Shown here: positions 9,880-22,649 of the stretch, in pieces
How positions within the stretch are numbered: the first letter of the stretch is position 1
Layout: each line of letters begins with the position of its first letter
Source of the DNA: Thysanoteuthis rhombus
Taxonomy: Eukaryota > Mollusca > Cephalopoda > Oegopsida > Thysanoteuthidae
Assembly: GCA_963457665.1 (NCBI GenBank)
Contig: OY735234.1
Span: forward strand, 1,501,503-1,565,502
Reading direction: 5' to 3'
DNA: 64,000 nt
Position numbers and translations under genes: made by a program
Notes under the pieces: generated by a model
Seen by the model: the letters and a program-made list of their open reading frames with translations, nothing else
Databases searched by the model: none
Told to the model about the DNA's origin: nothing

Positions 9880-11405
9880 CAGGAATCAAGTGTAGGGAAC
9901 AGGAAATTTACCAAAAAATAAGAAAGTTGCAAACGGACAGGAAAAAGCTCAAATTGAACAACGAAAAAACGAAATAGACTACATAATAATCGATTTTATT
10001 CAATAACACCTAAGACGTTGCCATTATCCACAAAGTGAATATGGGATGTGGCCATAGATTCGAGGCGTTGTGGGATAATTAAAGTAGCATAGAGGAAAGG
10101 GTAGAAAATCTGACAGACATAATTAAAGAAGAGGCAGAGATGAAGAGCGAAACAAAAGAAAATAATAACCCCGGGGAACACTCAAAGGCAGCTTCAGAAC
10201 TAATTAAAATGTGAAATCTGGTAATGAAGACGAAATAAGACGAAACTGAAAGAACAGAACTTCCATAGGAAAAGGCGATGTCCAAGATTTAACAACGAAC
10301 GAAATTGTGTTTGCATTACGGAATACGAGTGAAAAAATTCCTGGCGGAAAATGTAGATCCTTTTGAAGATGTGAGAGATGACAAGCTCAAAAATTGACAC
10401 AATGCTTACAGGGGTCATCGTAATCTATCGTATTTTCATCCTAAGTCAAGTTACCCTTATACACCATTTTTCAGCTTTTAAGATGCAACTGTTTAGGAGT
10501 CTGTAAAACATAAATAAACAATCAGGAATAGCGATTGTACTACAAAAGAAAGGAGACGGTAAAGACCTCGACAATTAACGCCTGATTACATTACTCTCTA
10601 CCAATTACAGACTGTTCTTGGAAATTTTTACAAAGAGATTAACGAGTACTTTCGACGAAAACCAACGGCATAAAGGCAGGCTTTTGAAGTGTTTATTCGA
10701 CAGTAAACACTCATTATCAGCTGATTGAAAAGATATCATAATACAACAAACCATTTTGTTTGGCCTACGTAGACAGTGACCCAATAGAACACATAGCAGT
10801 CTGAAACTTTATACAAGAGCAAGATATGATTGAGAATCATATAAAAGTAATCGAGATTATATACGAAAATGGCAATAATGAGACTTCATAAAAATACAAA
10901 CACGATAAAGATTGGTAAAGGAGTAATACAAAGATATCCCTTTCTATATATCACCAAAATTCTTTACGGTGAGCCTTAAGAGTACCTTACTGGAAACAGA
11001 CTGAGAAAATGTGAGAGTAAACAGAGAATATTTGAACAATTAAAGATACTCTGACGATAATGCAATAATATCAGAAACTGCAAAGGATCTTAAAAACATG
11101 TTAAGTTATCTGAATAGAGAAAACCAAATGATAGGATTAAAGATAAACAGAACAAAGACAAAAATAATGTTCAGTGAAACCTTCGAAGGGGTTAAGGAAT
11201 ACATTTACCGAGGTCAGGCGTGAAAACTAGAGAAAGACCACAGAAATGAAATGACGGTGCATAACTATTGGCTGTAAAACGTTTGTCATGAATGCAGGTA
11301 TTCTGAAAACAAATTGCCAATATGCTTAAAACATAAAGTATATAATCAATGCTTAAGATCAAATATGGCATACGAGTGTGAAACCTGGAAACTTACTTGA
11401 AATCC
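9880..11405 (+). mobile_element. Degenerate APE-type LINE (endonuclease-reverse transcriptase)
   Basis: Scattered frames read like the endonuclease/RT polyprotein of invertebrate RTE/jockey-type LINEs. An endonuclease tail is seen near 9980-10080 (DYII..., then a decayed SDHR region). RT palm text is seen at 10550-11220, including a catalytic YSDD (family YADD) at 11047-11058 followed by ETAKDLKNML and KINRTKTKIMF. A C-terminal NQCLRSNMAYECETWKLT segment lies near 11350. Many stops and frameshifts are present, so it is inactive. The element is interrupted at about 10405-10500 by one satellite monomer and ends at the (TC)n tract at 11410. Confidence 0.75.
10405..10500 (+). repeat. Satellite monomer inside the LINE
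   Basis: The run AGGGGTCATCG...TCAAGTTACCCTTATACACC...TTTTCAGCTTTTAAGATGCA matches the 8.9-9.65 kb satellite unit (CAAGTTACCC, GCAGCTTTTAGAGTGCA). LINE-like sequence resumes on both sides. Confidence 0.6.

Positions 11406-11409
<4 letters not shown>

Positions 11410-11459
<50 letters not shown>
11410..11459. repeat. (TC)n microsatellite
   Basis: About 25 uninterrupted TC units at the 3' break of the LINE remnant. Confidence 0.95.
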
Positions 11460-11463
<4 letters not shown>

Positions 11464-11629
11464 ATATGTATAGTCAGAAATGTGGAATAGAGAAATGTCC
11501 CTTCAAGTAATTGGTAAAAATGGGAATCGAAGGAATCTTCCGTGATTCTTGTTATCTCCCCCCACGGATCAGACTAAAATATCTGATCCACGGTCATATT
11601 CTTGTCTTTGGGTGGGACACAGCATAAAC

Positions 11630-11705
11630 GAGGCGAGCCTGGGGATTCCAACCGCGAGGTAGCACCTCCCATTGAACTATGAGGGAGGGGTTGGAAGCAC
11701 TCCTC
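11630..11705 (-). repeat. tRNA-like SINE head
   Basis: On the minus strand CATAGTTCAATGGGAGG (A box) and CGCGGTTGGAATCCCC (B box) occur at tRNA-like spacing with GTGCTACCTC between them. No clean cloverleaf closes the ends. It is probably a tRNA-derived SINE fragment. Confidence 0.5.
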
Positions 11706-11709
11706 GTTG

Positions 11710-12540
11710 TAGGTACGGGGTAATTTTTACTTTTATCCACAAAACGCAATTAACCTGATCTTGTGTCGCGTTTTGTTACCCTTGTGAGGAGGCGAATCAG
11801 TCTCCTGCCACGATACTTGCACCCGTCGATAAAATAAATGTCCGCCTACAACAATTTCAGAATCCTTGTCGATATATGCATTGTTATGCGATCGCCCTTT
11901 TGTGTTTTGAGTACTATTTGACATTTTACATCGTCATGAAAAGTTTGCAGCGTCGTCACTCGACTCATCAGAAACAGGCGAATACGCATGCGTGTTAGAA
12001 CACAATGCGCGGGTGGATCTTAATTGCTTCTTCGAAATTTCTTACAATTTCGACGCACTTTTTCTTTAAGCACACTTGGCAGCGGCATTCATTGTAACGG
12101 TACTATTTGATGACATGTGCGTTCTAACGGCACGTTTGTTCTTACATTATCGCAAGACTAATGTCGGGGATTTGATCTCTGGTTTACACATTTTATTCAC
12201 AGACCTGTAAGCCGTAGATGGAACGTTAGGTTGTGAAAGGGAAACATAACAATGAATTCGTCACAACTTCTCTCTTAAATCCCCAAGGATGCTATAATAA
12301 CGGGAGTGTACTGCATTTATTCTTTTTTAATTGTGTCGCCCTAGAGAAAGGGGAAAATGAATGTTTTCCAATAATAGGGTTGGTCGACCATTGAATAGTC
12401 GCTAAGCAACGACATGCCGAAGAAACACCAATCAAACATCGTTGTTTTTCACACAAAAAATACGGAATCCATTTTCTTTTTGAGCGTATTTATTTACTTA
12501 TCTATTTGAGCAGAAACGTTGCTCTGTGATGGCGTTACTT
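11710..12540. other. No gene seen
   Basis: Moderate-GC unique-looking DNA; the 63-codon frame at 11733-11924 (minus) has no recognisable family or splice support. Confidence 0.35.
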
Positions 12541-12555
12541 TATACAGTGAGACAA

Positions 12556-12586
12556 ATTATATATATATATATACGTGTGTGTGTGT

Positions 12587-12634
<48 letters not shown>

Positions 12635-12707
12635 ACCATTAACATCTACGGATAAATGAACCTTACCTCAAAACACTTTACTCCCGAGTCTGTCTCACTC
12701 TTTACGG

Positions 12708-12746
<39 letters not shown>
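12556..12746. repeat. Cluster of (TA)n and (TG)n microsatellites
   Basis: TA runs at about 12557-12571, 12589-12631 and 12712-12746 flank a short unique segment, with a GTGTGTGTGT block between the first two. Confidence 0.9.
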
Positions 12747-12749
<3 letters not shown>

Positions 12750-12896
12750 CGTCCCCGTAAGGGGTAACAGTTGGCGTAACAACATTTACTATCTCTGTCT
12801 GGCTGGTAGCTATGGGAGAGTGATTTACCCACATGCCCTCTTCCCCACTCTCATCCCCGACAATCATCGTGGAACGCCGAAGACGAGAAAGTATTT

Positions 12897-12900
<4 letters not shown>

Positions 12901-12927
<27 letters not shown>
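12901..12927. repeat. (TG)n microsatellite
   Basis: About 13 TG units. Confidence 0.9.
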
Positions 12928-12931
<4 letters not shown>

Positions 12932-14090
12932 CCTTCTTCTTCAGACAATTTGAATTAATATAAGATGAAGATAACACTGAATAGCATAAAATATGATTTA
13001 CTGACAAACATGGCCGATATCTATTGTTACAACGATTTCATATTCTTATGATGATGTAAATAAAACATAATTATAATAACTCAGTCATCACTCTTGATTG
13101 TAATTGCAATTTTGATTACCGTATAAGCTGGACTATAAGACGAATGGTTTACAATTGTATTCCAGGGACTATGGCTCACAGCAACTCATCCAAGCTCCAT
13201 AAATTTCCATACCTGCATAATGATATATGCCAGAAATTCGTCCGTACAGAAAGAAATCTAACCGAGTCGGGATTCATCTGGATGATAATTCTTATTCTTA
13301 ACACTTCTTAAAACTATTATTCCTGACACTTCTTCAAATTACACAAACATACTCCCTGCCATTCTCTGTCACACTTTTCAATAACCTTTGTGTAGTATCA
13401 AGAAGTGGATGGATAGTTTTTGCACCCAAATATTACATTAATGTCTGGCAGAGAGTTGTCCATATCGGTTCAAACTTCTAAGTTTACTTGATAGGGTGGT
13501 TCTTTTTTGTCCGCCCCCCCCCCCGGCATCTCAAAAAGTTTGACGCCCCCATACTATAAAAAATGTAATTTGATTATCTATCATGTGGCAAAAAGAACCA
13601 CATCTCATATGTCTCTTAACGCAGACAAACTTTTCTATTGTTCATAAAATCTCAAGTGGATAGATATATTATAGAGGAACAAATTCTGTGATATACATAT
13701 ATATGAATTAAATGATATGACGTATAAAACATTATGACAATACCCTACATAAAATAGCAAATAACCTGTAGTATGACACAGCCTTAAAAATGAATAAGGC
13801 TATATATTCAAATCGTTGATCAGGGGGAGGTGACGTTTAATCAGCACTGCAGGGAAGCTATGTCAAAAGGCCTTTTTTGTTTTTAAATCCCCGAAACGGC
13901 TACATGGTAAACAAATGATGATCCCAACAAGGAAAAATAGAATTATAATATCTAATTCTGTGTAAAGCATAAAAATCGCTGCAAAAAAAATAAATGAATT
14001 ACATTAACAGATATTGGGAAATAATTGACTGAAATGACGAATCTTCGGAAAAAGTTTTATATATATATTTAGTGATTAAACCTGGCAAGC
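12928..14090. other. No gene seen
   Basis: AT-rich DNA with a C11 run at about 13514-13524; no exon or known repeat recognised. Confidence 0.35.
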
Positions 14091-14095
14091 TTTGT

Positions 14096-14325
<230 letters not shown>

Positions 14326-14329
14326 ATTT

Positions 14330-15955
14330 ATACTCATATATGAACTTCAGGGGCACTTACTAAAATTTTCATGATTATTTTATTGTGCACAATATGATAA
14401 CAATAACGCACTGACCTCACAAAGTTTACGCTTTAATAACTATGGAGCCTATAGTAAAATTCATTGTTTTGTTGTGTCACTTCTTTTTAGCTCTTAGCTA
14501 TAGAACTATATAATGTAGCCCCGATTGCAAGATCGGTCATCTTTCTTTACTGACTCGTATTGCGTTCAGCTATGCTCTTTTCTTTTGTGACTTCTCAATT
14601 CTTTATTCCGATATCACACGCTTTAGGCAGATATGTTTTGTTTGTGTGTATATTATGTCTTGAGAGCTAAGAGTGGTTCTGAAGGACAAGCTTTCGGCAA
14701 ATATATTTGTTGTGTATATATTTAGCCGAGGGAGCTCTGTCCATCGTCTTTATGTCTTTACAGAATCTTGGTTCTTGATACCGTCTTGGTATTCTGGGAT
14801 CCAAAACTATTGAAACACCCATTTCAATATTTTTACTTCTCTCCACTTCAAAATATAGAAATAGCTCCACGCAAAGCTATGGCACATTCCTATATATCTA
14901 TACAGGTAGACCTTGCAATTTATTATAATTTGTACCTATTCTTCTTACGATCGTTTATATTGTCTTTTTATTTCTGCCTGAAAAGTATGTACCATTTACA
15001 TTGTCTATTGTTGTTAAATGTTAATTAAATGTTTCAATGTATGGCTATGAATATCTACATTTGTTTTTATTTCTCTACTGTCTCCATTTCTTTATTCATA
15101 AACTTTTACCTTTATTCTATTTGCACAGACTTTCTTTGTTCAATGTTATTTTACCCGCGTGACGGTTTATACAAAGATGGTAGACCAATACCAGAGACCT
15201 TTCAGAATGGCGAATAGATCTTGTTCAACACTCTTCATTACGTCACAGATATTGGTGGGAATTCTGCCACATGGACTCAATTCAACCCTTTACATCTTTT
15301 ACATAGGACCTTCCGTCTCTGCTGGATTTTATTGTAGATTCAATGCCCTATTCTAATACAGGACTATTTTCCAGCCTCATATGGGTAACTTGAATACTTG
15401 TAAAAAAATCAATCATCGTACAGTGAAGATAGTAATTAATTGCATCGTATGAATGATTTACTAGACATCTATAATGTTTAAAATGCATTTATCATATCGT
15501 TAGGAACGTTTCTTTCATATTTCAAAAGGTAAACATTTAAACTGATTAAAAATGCATTACGATTTCTTCGCAAATACCATTTCTTTGGATTCCAACAAAC
15601 GGATGAAGCCATTCCCTCCTACAATAAATAAATTCATACTTCTACTTTTCAATTATTTTTTTGTTCTGATCTTTCAAATAAATCATACGAGCATTTGGTC
15701 AGACAATAAGTTATCCACATGGTTGACTCGACAAAAATGTTTTGAAAAAGGTTAAAATCAACTATTCCAATAAAAGATATCAATCACTTGAATAAGAAAT
15801 TACACAAAACTTTAAATTCATCGCTAATTTATTGTAATATTGGGAATTCAATTAGATTTGTTGCATCACCATTATTTTTAATTACTTGAAAAATCCGATA
15901 TGGTACACTTTGAATTAAACGATAAATGATTTTATCAGGCACTTCATTGCAAAAT
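14330..15955. other. No gene seen
   Basis: AT-rich sequence. Short frames at 14768-15217 are hydrophobic Phe/Leu/Tyr strings expected from T-rich DNA; no splice-supported exon. Confidence 0.35.
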
Positions 15956-15959
15956 TAAA

Positions 15960-16735
15960 TTTACTACTACCTTTAAAATCACTCCCCAATACATTTACAA
16001 TGATCTTGCGGTCCGGGCTTTTGGCTGGTCAGACCTGAATATTTCATCTTCCACTGTTTTATCTAATGCAACGATTTCGCCGAGAGGAAGATATTTTCCA
16101 GTATCAATAGAATCAATAGGATCATCATCCAGCTCAAACTTGAATTGTTTGCCATCGATCTGAACATCGTCAGTTACGAAATTCACATTGCTTTGCAAAC
16201 CCACACATCCTGTAGCATTAAGCCGTCTGTCAACGAACTGGATCGCCATTTTGCCATTATATCTTACAGAACCCAAAATATGAGCCCACCGTCTCATCTA
16301 GCATGAAAACGGTTTCCTTTGGTAATTGTGGATCATGCTAGTAGTACTGAGCCTGAATTCTGGCTTTTTAATTGATCGCCTGATGGTCTCTTTAACCCCT
16401 GTTTTCATGGACTGGTCAGGGATCTGCTCAAGCTCCCTGGTATCTGCCTTCCCGTCACGATCAGACATTTTCTTGGGTTTGAGAACTCTGCTCTTGACTC
16501 CATAATTTTCTTGATCACCCAGAAATGTTTTCATGACTTTCTGACGATCAATTCACCAAGCGATTTCGCGTTTTGATTGTCCCTGTTGCCGAGGTCCCAG
16601 AATCCTAGCACGTTCGGAATTGGGCAGCTTTGGTCTACTTCCCATACTGTGTAGACTTGACGGTGTTTTTAAGAACCGATAAATTGAACTTCGAACCATT
16701 TCTATCACGTAAATTGCCAACAATTTTAATGTTTA
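15960..16735 (-). pseudogene. Tc1/mariner (Tc3-like) transposase remnant
   Basis: The minus-strand frame from 16645 reads GSRPKLPNSERARILG, QGQSKREIA, KTFLGDQENYGVKSR and KKMSDRD, the paired helix-turn-helix N-terminus of Tc3/Tc1-type transposases. After 16297 comes VRYNGKMAIQFVDRRLNA, like the DDE core text around YNGK-xLxFVxGRxN. Near 16020-15980, DQPKARTARSL..YWGVI matches DWPAxSPDLNPIENLWG. At least three in-frame stops and internal loss make it inactive. The catalytic aspartates are not recognisable. Confidence 0.7.
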
Positions 16736-16739
16736 GTAC

Positions 16740-17080
16740 CATTGAAAATGTTCAATGATAAAAATTCTATTAGATTAAAATTTACTCATCTCATGACACT
16801 TCTCAACTTCCTATTTCTTTCTATTTCACAGATTGAATATTGGACAGTGTTTGTAAATGAGCAAATCGCAAACAGTAATGAATTCATTTCAAACATGCAA
16901 TGGAATTATTCAAAGTTTTCACTTGAGTTTGAAGTTTTGTGATCCACTGTATATATCTGATCTAATACTCGAACTTTTTTTTTCTGTTTCCTAGTGCCTC
17001 TTTCACGTTAAAGCTACAAGGCCTATTGACCTAATACTTGACATGGAGAATCAAGAAAAATCAACTCCACACATAGGCTA
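16740..17080. other. No gene seen
   Basis: AT-rich flank of the Tc1/mariner remnant; nothing recognised. Confidence 0.3.
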
Positions 17081-17084
17081 ATTT

Positions 17085-17170
17085 CGGAGGTCATTTGAGG
17101 TCACCAGATGTCATTCTCTGACCAATCCTCGGTTCTAAACACTGGCAGTAAATAATTTTATGCCCGGATT
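17085..17170 (+). repeat. Single AGGTCA satellite monomer
   Basis: AGGTCA-tttg-AGGTCA-ccag-ATGTCA at 17088-17113 is the cleanest half-site triplet in the window. Preceding text (GACCTAATACTTGACATGGAGAATCAAG) and following text resemble a satellite unit. Confidence 0.6.
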
Positions 17171-17700
17171 TTCGTCAATCATTCTGTTCATGAACGGTGC
17201 AAATCTGCCATACAATTAAATTGATTTTTAACAGGTTTTCGACGTTTTTTCCTCATATTCACAGAATATCATGGACATTGCAAACAGTAGTAAGACAGCC
17301 GTTGTCAATTACTATGAACCCATCACTTGCTTTTTTCAAACGTAACAGTCAAATTCGTGATCAGATTCTATTACCTTTCTCTTTTTCAAAAGTACCAGAG
17401 AAATAAATCAGATCATTTTTTAAATAAAACTGAAAGTAAATTACAGTCGGCTTCTTCTTTTCCAACGGTTTCTATTTCATAGATTTGTTTATTTACCATT
17501 TTGTCATCAATACTTGAATCTTGTTTTTTTTTTAAATTTGCAGGCTGCTGTCATAAACTACGAACTAATAGAAAAAATACTGCACAGTATTGTAAACTCT
17601 TAAAAAACACTGAACGTTATGTGCACATTATTCTTATTAGATATATTACCTTAAATCTATACTTGAATTTTCTATGGAAAAAACATTTCAAACGTACAAG
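17171..17700. other. No gene seen
   Basis: T-rich DNA without a supported exon. Confidence 0.3.
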
Positions 17701-17701
17701 C

Positions 17702-17703
<2 letters not shown>

Positions 17704-17757
<54 letters not shown>
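17704..17757. repeat. (CT)n microsatellite
   Basis: About 27 CT units; the overlapping Leu-Ser frame is an artefact. Confidence 0.95.
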
Positions 17758-17759
<2 letters not shown>

Positions 17760-17760
<1 letters not shown>

Positions 17761-18665
17761 ATTTTCACTGTTTTATTCTATTTTCAGCACAGCTCTGTTA
17801 CTGTTGAGGTATTTTATAGATGTTTGCAACTGTAATGTACATATTGCATTCAGTAAGGTTCTATTACTGTAATAGATGTTCAGCTTCAGCAGCGAGTTTA
17901 GAATTTTTCGTGAAATTGAAATTTCGCGACGAGTCTACACTCTAAACACCCACGGCATTGGAGAGCTGACTGTATTTTATTATATTCTTTTTAGATTACA
18001 TGTCATCAGCCATTATTATTTATTCCTGACTACTATTTACTTTCAGCTTATTTTATTTATCCATTTTCTTAGGTTAAAATTCGTTTTACCAGTGAAAGCA
18101 AAAAAAACGTATCAAAACTTTTTTACTAAATAATGTTTTTCCTTCTTTCAATCAAATCTCCATAATCTTTTGTGGAGTGTCAATTTTGAAGAAACAAAAT
18201 AGGTTTGGAGTGGGTTTGGACGTTCTTTTAACGATGTAACTCTACTACTGAACTGGGCCATTACTTTTTGTCTGTAGTACTATCATTCGCAATCATTATT
18301 CAAAAACATGGAATTCTCTCTGAATATAAATGCAGATAACAAATCCTTCCCCCGCCCATTATTTTTTTTACTTCACAACAGAAGTAAGTGAAGTACTTCA
18401 AAGCTGTTCTTTTGCACGACTGACCAAAAGCAAGCAAGGATCAGCTTTATTGAACATTGTGAATAGACCCCCCCCCAAACCTACATTTCCGAAAATGATA
18501 CTTTCATGCAGGAAACGAAGGTGTTGTTGATCAGAAGCACGAACAACTTCTACCGGAAATACTTTTTCGTTCGGTTTTAAGATTCCATTAGTGAAGCACT
18601 CCATCTCCTGTCTTCAATTTTATAAAATCTTTATTGGATATCATGTGTTGTTATTTTAGAAGTTT
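17760..18665. other. No host gene seen; possible element body
   Basis: No exon is supported. It may be the body of the element whose Helitron-like end lies at 18670-18697, but no Rep/helicase motif was found. Confidence 0.3.
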
Positions 18666-18669
18666 TTTT

Positions 18670-18697
18670 CCCGGGCAATATCGGATACCCAGCTAGT
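18670..18697 (+). mobile_element. Helitron-like 3' terminus (plus)
   Basis: CCCGGGCAATATCGGATACC followed by CAGCTAGT matches the hairpin-plus-CTAG/T form expected of Helitron ends (compare CCCGG-GCAACG-CCGGG), with decayed stem bases. The sequence after the T changes to a TA-rich tract. Confidence 0.5.
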
Positions 18698-18953
18698 ATA
18701 TGTTTATATATACGTATATATGCGTGTGTGGACACACGCAAACATAAACGCTGCTATTCATTAAGCTTTGCTTACTTTGGTACGGAGGTACACCGGGAGA
18801 TATATCAGTACGAAGACTGTATTGCACCAATTTCAGGTGATAAGAGCCTTCCGGTCTTGAAAACCAGCATTCGAAATCCTGGCTTTTACCTGGACCCGAG
18901 CGTTAAAAAATGGGCATCAGTAGGAAACATACAACGATGACGGGCTTTCTCCC

Positions 18954-18959
<6 letters not shown>

Positions 18960-19007
<48 letters not shown>

Positions 19008-19237
19008 GTTATCTCAATTTCTCTTTCTTTTACTCTCTTTGTTTCCCTCTTTCCCTCACTCACTCTCTTTCTTTCTCTCACTTTCTTTTTCTCTTTTTCT
19101 CTAACTCTCTCTTACTTTCTCTCTCTTTCTCTTATTATCTCTTTATTTCCTTCTCTCTCTCTCACTCTCTCTTTCTTTCTATCACTTTCTCTTTCTCTCA
19201 CTCATTCTCTCTTTCTTTCTCTCTCTCTTCTTTCTTA

Positions 19238-19323
<86 letters not shown>

Positions 19324-19325
19324 CT
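18960..19325. repeat. Polypyrimidine (CT)n tract
   Basis: About 365 bp of nearly pure C/T on the plus strand, with perfect (CT)n at 18961-19004 and about 19244-19320 and degenerate CTTT words between. Long mirror-type pyrimidine tracts can form triplex DNA. Confidence 0.9.
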
Positions 19326-19389
19326 CATTAACTCCCCTCACTTTTTCTCTGTCTCTTAATTTTCTCTCTTTCTTCCACTCGTTTTTCAA

Positions 19390-19472
19390 CACGAACACAC
19401 ACATACACACACATGCATAAGCACATACATACACACATACATACACACATACACACATACATACATACATCT
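19390..19472. repeat. (CA)n / (CATA)n microsatellite
   Basis: Alternating ACACACAT and ACATACAT words. Confidence 0.85.
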
Positions 19473-19620
19473 ATACAAGTAGCTTCCGCGTTGTAATCAA
19501 TTCAGTTTAGAATTTCACCCATATTTAGACGTTCTTCCCAAAGTTATTGCAAAGGAAGTAAAATTGCCAAAATCTATGTTTTCATGTTTCGAAATTCTGC
19601 TTCCGTCACAAGTGCATACA

Positions 19621-19790
19621 CGTGGTCTGTCCAGAAAGTACCCAGCCATTTGATATTAACGAAAAATTGTCTACTTCATCGAATAGCGCCTTAGTCCCCA
19701 TTCAGTGTATACGTTTCGGGACCACGCATACTTGAGCCAGAAATCACAGAGAAACGTTAGCTATCATAACCATTAAAGTTGAGATGTACT
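19621..19790. mobile_element. Possible mariner-type end fragment
   Basis: GTGGTCTGTCCAGAAAGTAC followed by CCAGCCATTTGATATTAACG resembles ends of mariner-like elements beginning with a G-TCTGTCC-AAAAGTA motif, and CGTTTCGGGACCACGCATAC also fits that family's 5' region. No transposase is visible. Confidence 0.3.
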
Positions 19791-19856
19791 AATCTACACC
19801 AAGTCTTTTCCAATTTTCTTCATATCATCTTGTCGCATCTATATGCATTTTCCTAA

Positions 19857-20102
19857 CACACACACACACACACACATATATAATCAAGATTTTGAGAGGT
19901 AATACATGTCATCTTGATCTTTCATTTTCTAATCTGTGATTGACTACTACCATTACTTCGCACACGCACACATGTGTGTGTGTGTGTGCGTTTGTCTGTG
20001 AGTGTGAATGTGAGTGAGTTCGTGTGTGTAGGTGTGAGTATGTGTGTATGAGTGTGAATGTGTCCCCGTACGAGTGTTTGTGTGTGTGTGTGTGTGTGTG
20101 TA
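19857..20102. repeat. (CA)n and (TG)n-rich block
   Basis: (CA)n at 19858-19875 and a (TG)n-rich stretch at 19968-20102 with TGAGTGTGAATG variants. Confidence 0.85.
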
Positions 20103-20394
20103 TACTCCTCTGATAGCACCAAACGATTTAAAGGATCAGATTTAAGAATTCCAAGAAGAATTGGCGAGCATCAGTAGAAGGAATGTTCTTGAACATTCCA
20201 GTTAATGCAAAAGAACTCTGCACATGGAAAAATGAATGAACAGCCTCTCATGATTCATCATTTCACTGACGCATTCAAGAACAGATAATCCTTTCTAGGG
20301 CACAAGCCTGGACGAAGCGTATGGAGATCCTACGTTGACCAGCCGACAGAATCTTTCCAAGGGAATTGCAGCTGATCATGCTATTTATCTATAG

Positions 20395-20720
20395 CCACTG
20401 GCGTTACGACAGGAGGGGGCGCCCCAGATGACGCCATCGGAGGGGTAACACCATGATGTTCATGAAAATTCAGTATTCACTGATTCCGTTAGCGCTATTT
20501 CCAGAGATCTTTAACTATTTTGTAGCAATTTCAGACGAATGTAGCCATTTTCAACTACTAATAATCATTATTCAAATAATAATAATATCCATGAAAAAGC
20601 TAACAATGTTTGGGGATGCATTTTAGGTCGATTTAGCGCGAAAAAATTCTTGAATTGACAACACTAGGCTCGACAACCTGTGTTACTCCCGAATGATACC
20701 AACCCTAGGGACACCACTAC
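20395..20720. mobile_element. MITE-like element with imperfect TIRs
   Basis: The left end CCACTGGCGTTACGACAGG, with GCCATCGGAGGGGTAACACC further in, is mirrored at the right by the complement of CTGTGTTACTCCCGAATGAT and CCCTAGGGACACCACTAC. The ~325-bp length, lack of coding and GTGGCGT-type ends fit a non-autonomous DNA transposon. The superfamily is not determined and no clear target duplication was seen. Confidence 0.45.
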
Positions 20721-20734
20721 CCTTAGCCGCCATC

Positions 20735-22070
20735 ACAGTCAATAATTAAAAAAACTATAGACGTCAAAAGTTGAAGTCATGAATTTCATCAAAGAATAAA
20801 TATGGTCAAAATAAATTCCATTTATGACATCGGGGCGTTTTCCACTGGAAAGCATCTAAAATATAATAAAAGAAGTCTAGAAACGTCTATATTCTGAAGA
20901 ATCCAGATGTTATTTCTACTAGAAAGCATGAACCTATCAAAATAGGAGCCAAAAAAGGCCAAGAAGGCGTTTTGTTACATTTTTTTTTTAAATATAAATA
21001 AAAACATTTTTAGAGGGGGTCTAGTAAAGTACTGATGCCAATTGTCTAGTCTGTAGATAAAATAGTAAAGCCAGGAGCGCTGAAATACACAAACTCATAA
21101 ACGCACACATAAAAAGGATAGAACCGTTTGCAATCCTTGATGGCTGCCGACGTTCAACTTTATATTTCTATGGTAGAATAGAAAGCATTCAAAACGTGAG
21201 CTTAAAAAGTGCATGTGAAGTAATAGACCAAACCTATGTGGGCGCCTTTTTATAGCAAAATGTTGCATACATGTAAGTCTACAAGTAAACAAACAAAATA
21301 TGTAGATTACTTTTGAGAAGTAAATTGATACCAAAATGTTTTTATGACGGTGAAATGATTTATTGAAAATATCAATTGTGTTTCTTTATTTTTTGAAACA
21401 ATCAATTGATAAGTGAGCAGCTTTGTTGGGAACAGATTATCGTTAGGGGATTTCTGAAAAATCAATTGACGTTCATAAATAATAAATGAGACATAATATC
21501 AGTGCTTTTCATTATGCATTTCAGAGATAATTGTATGTTGCAATGCGTTGTTTAGTATATCTGACAAGACTAGAGTAGATTACCCTAGTGCAAGGCCCCC
21601 CACCCCGGCTGAGTCACGGGAACCAATTCGGAGCAATTGGTCCAATTAGTCTAAAGCAGATCCGGAAGAAACTTTGCTGTGGATACGAATCCCGTCGCAG
21701 CTCTTGAGGTTTTGATTAATGATTGTGGATTCGTGTGTGAGGTGCTTGATGTATTGTCCTGAAGTGCGTTGTCCATTAGAGATTTGTCTTCAGCGTTTCT
21801 GTGGCATAGTCAAGTGTCTATGCGATGATGCAGGATCAGGGTGTCTGTGACCTAAAGTGAACCTGAAGTGAACCTGAAGCGAATTCGAGCCGATGAAAAC
21901 AGGACGGGGTCAGATTGAGACTAGTGAGAGTTCGAGAAGTCTCATCTCCAATAAAAACTATTCTCAGAAGATTTTTAACATCTCCTATTATAAAACCCAT
22001 TAAATGAGGGATCTGGTATTATTTAGTTATGATCATGCTTGCATTTCAGTATAAATGTTTCCAATTTGTT
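20735..22070. other. No gene seen
   Basis: 20735-21580 is AT-rich with no exon. 21590-21960 is richer in GC, with direct words such as GTGAACCTGAAG repeated at about 21855-21880. It may be part of an unnamed repeat. Confidence 0.35.
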
Positions 22071-22080
22071 GTTGTTGTTG

Positions 22081-22134
<54 letters not shown>
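22066..22134. repeat. (TTG)n-(GTG)n-(TAG)n trinucleotide array
   Basis: Adjacent trinucleotide blocks; the TAG/AGT block has about 15 units. Confidence 0.95.
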
Positions 22135-22144
22135 TTTTGGAATC

Positions 22145-22320
22145 TCACACCAGTTGCCTGGTGGTTACCGCTGGAGTTTGAGTGACAGCAAGTCTCCTCA
22201 AGTCTCCAGCCCTCCTCCCCCAGTACTCATAGGTCGCAGTAATTCTACGATTTACAGTTTCACACCGGTTGCCCAGTGGTCATTGCTGAAGGCTGAGTGA
22301 TAATAAGTCTCCTCGGGTCT
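22145..22320 (+). repeat. ~62-bp direct repeat pair
   Basis: Segments starting TCTCACACCAGTTGCC (22144) and TTTCACACCGGTTGCC (22257) share about 62 bp, ending AAGTCTCCTC. They lie between two trinucleotide arrays. Confidence 0.7.
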
Positions 22321-22322
22321 TC

Positions 22323-22361
<39 letters not shown>

Positions 22362-22365
22362 GTTG

Positions 22366-22397
<32 letters not shown>

Positions 22398-22402
22398 GGT
22401 GG
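22321..22402. repeat. (TTA)n-(TTG)n-(GTG)n trinucleotide array
   Basis: About 13 TTA units then TTG and TGG blocks; the Ile/Leu/Val frame over it is not a gene. Confidence 0.95.
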
Positions 22403-22649
22403 TGATGGTTTCAGTTTATGTAAGTCACCAGCCGGGTCTCAACCAGAGACTTAAGACTAGCAACCTTGTAAGTCATGACAGTCTGGGCTTGAGAGAGAAA
22501 AGAAAAAATGTGGCGGGGGGGCAGGGTTTTATATGCCCAGACGATAGAACACTTTCCCAAACATTAGCACCATCATCATCATCATCATTATTATTGTTGC
22601 CTGCTGTACACTTTAAGTTAGGTTAGATGACGGTATATACATATTCAAT

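Noticed and set aside
19198-19470. 90-codon Arg-Glu frame
   Set aside because: Low-complexity (CT)n and (CA)n DNA read on the minus strand.
21605-21715. tRNA-like text with a GGATACGAATCCCG B-box-like motif
   Set aside because: No matching A box at the right distance and no closing stem; too weak to list as RNA gene or SINE.
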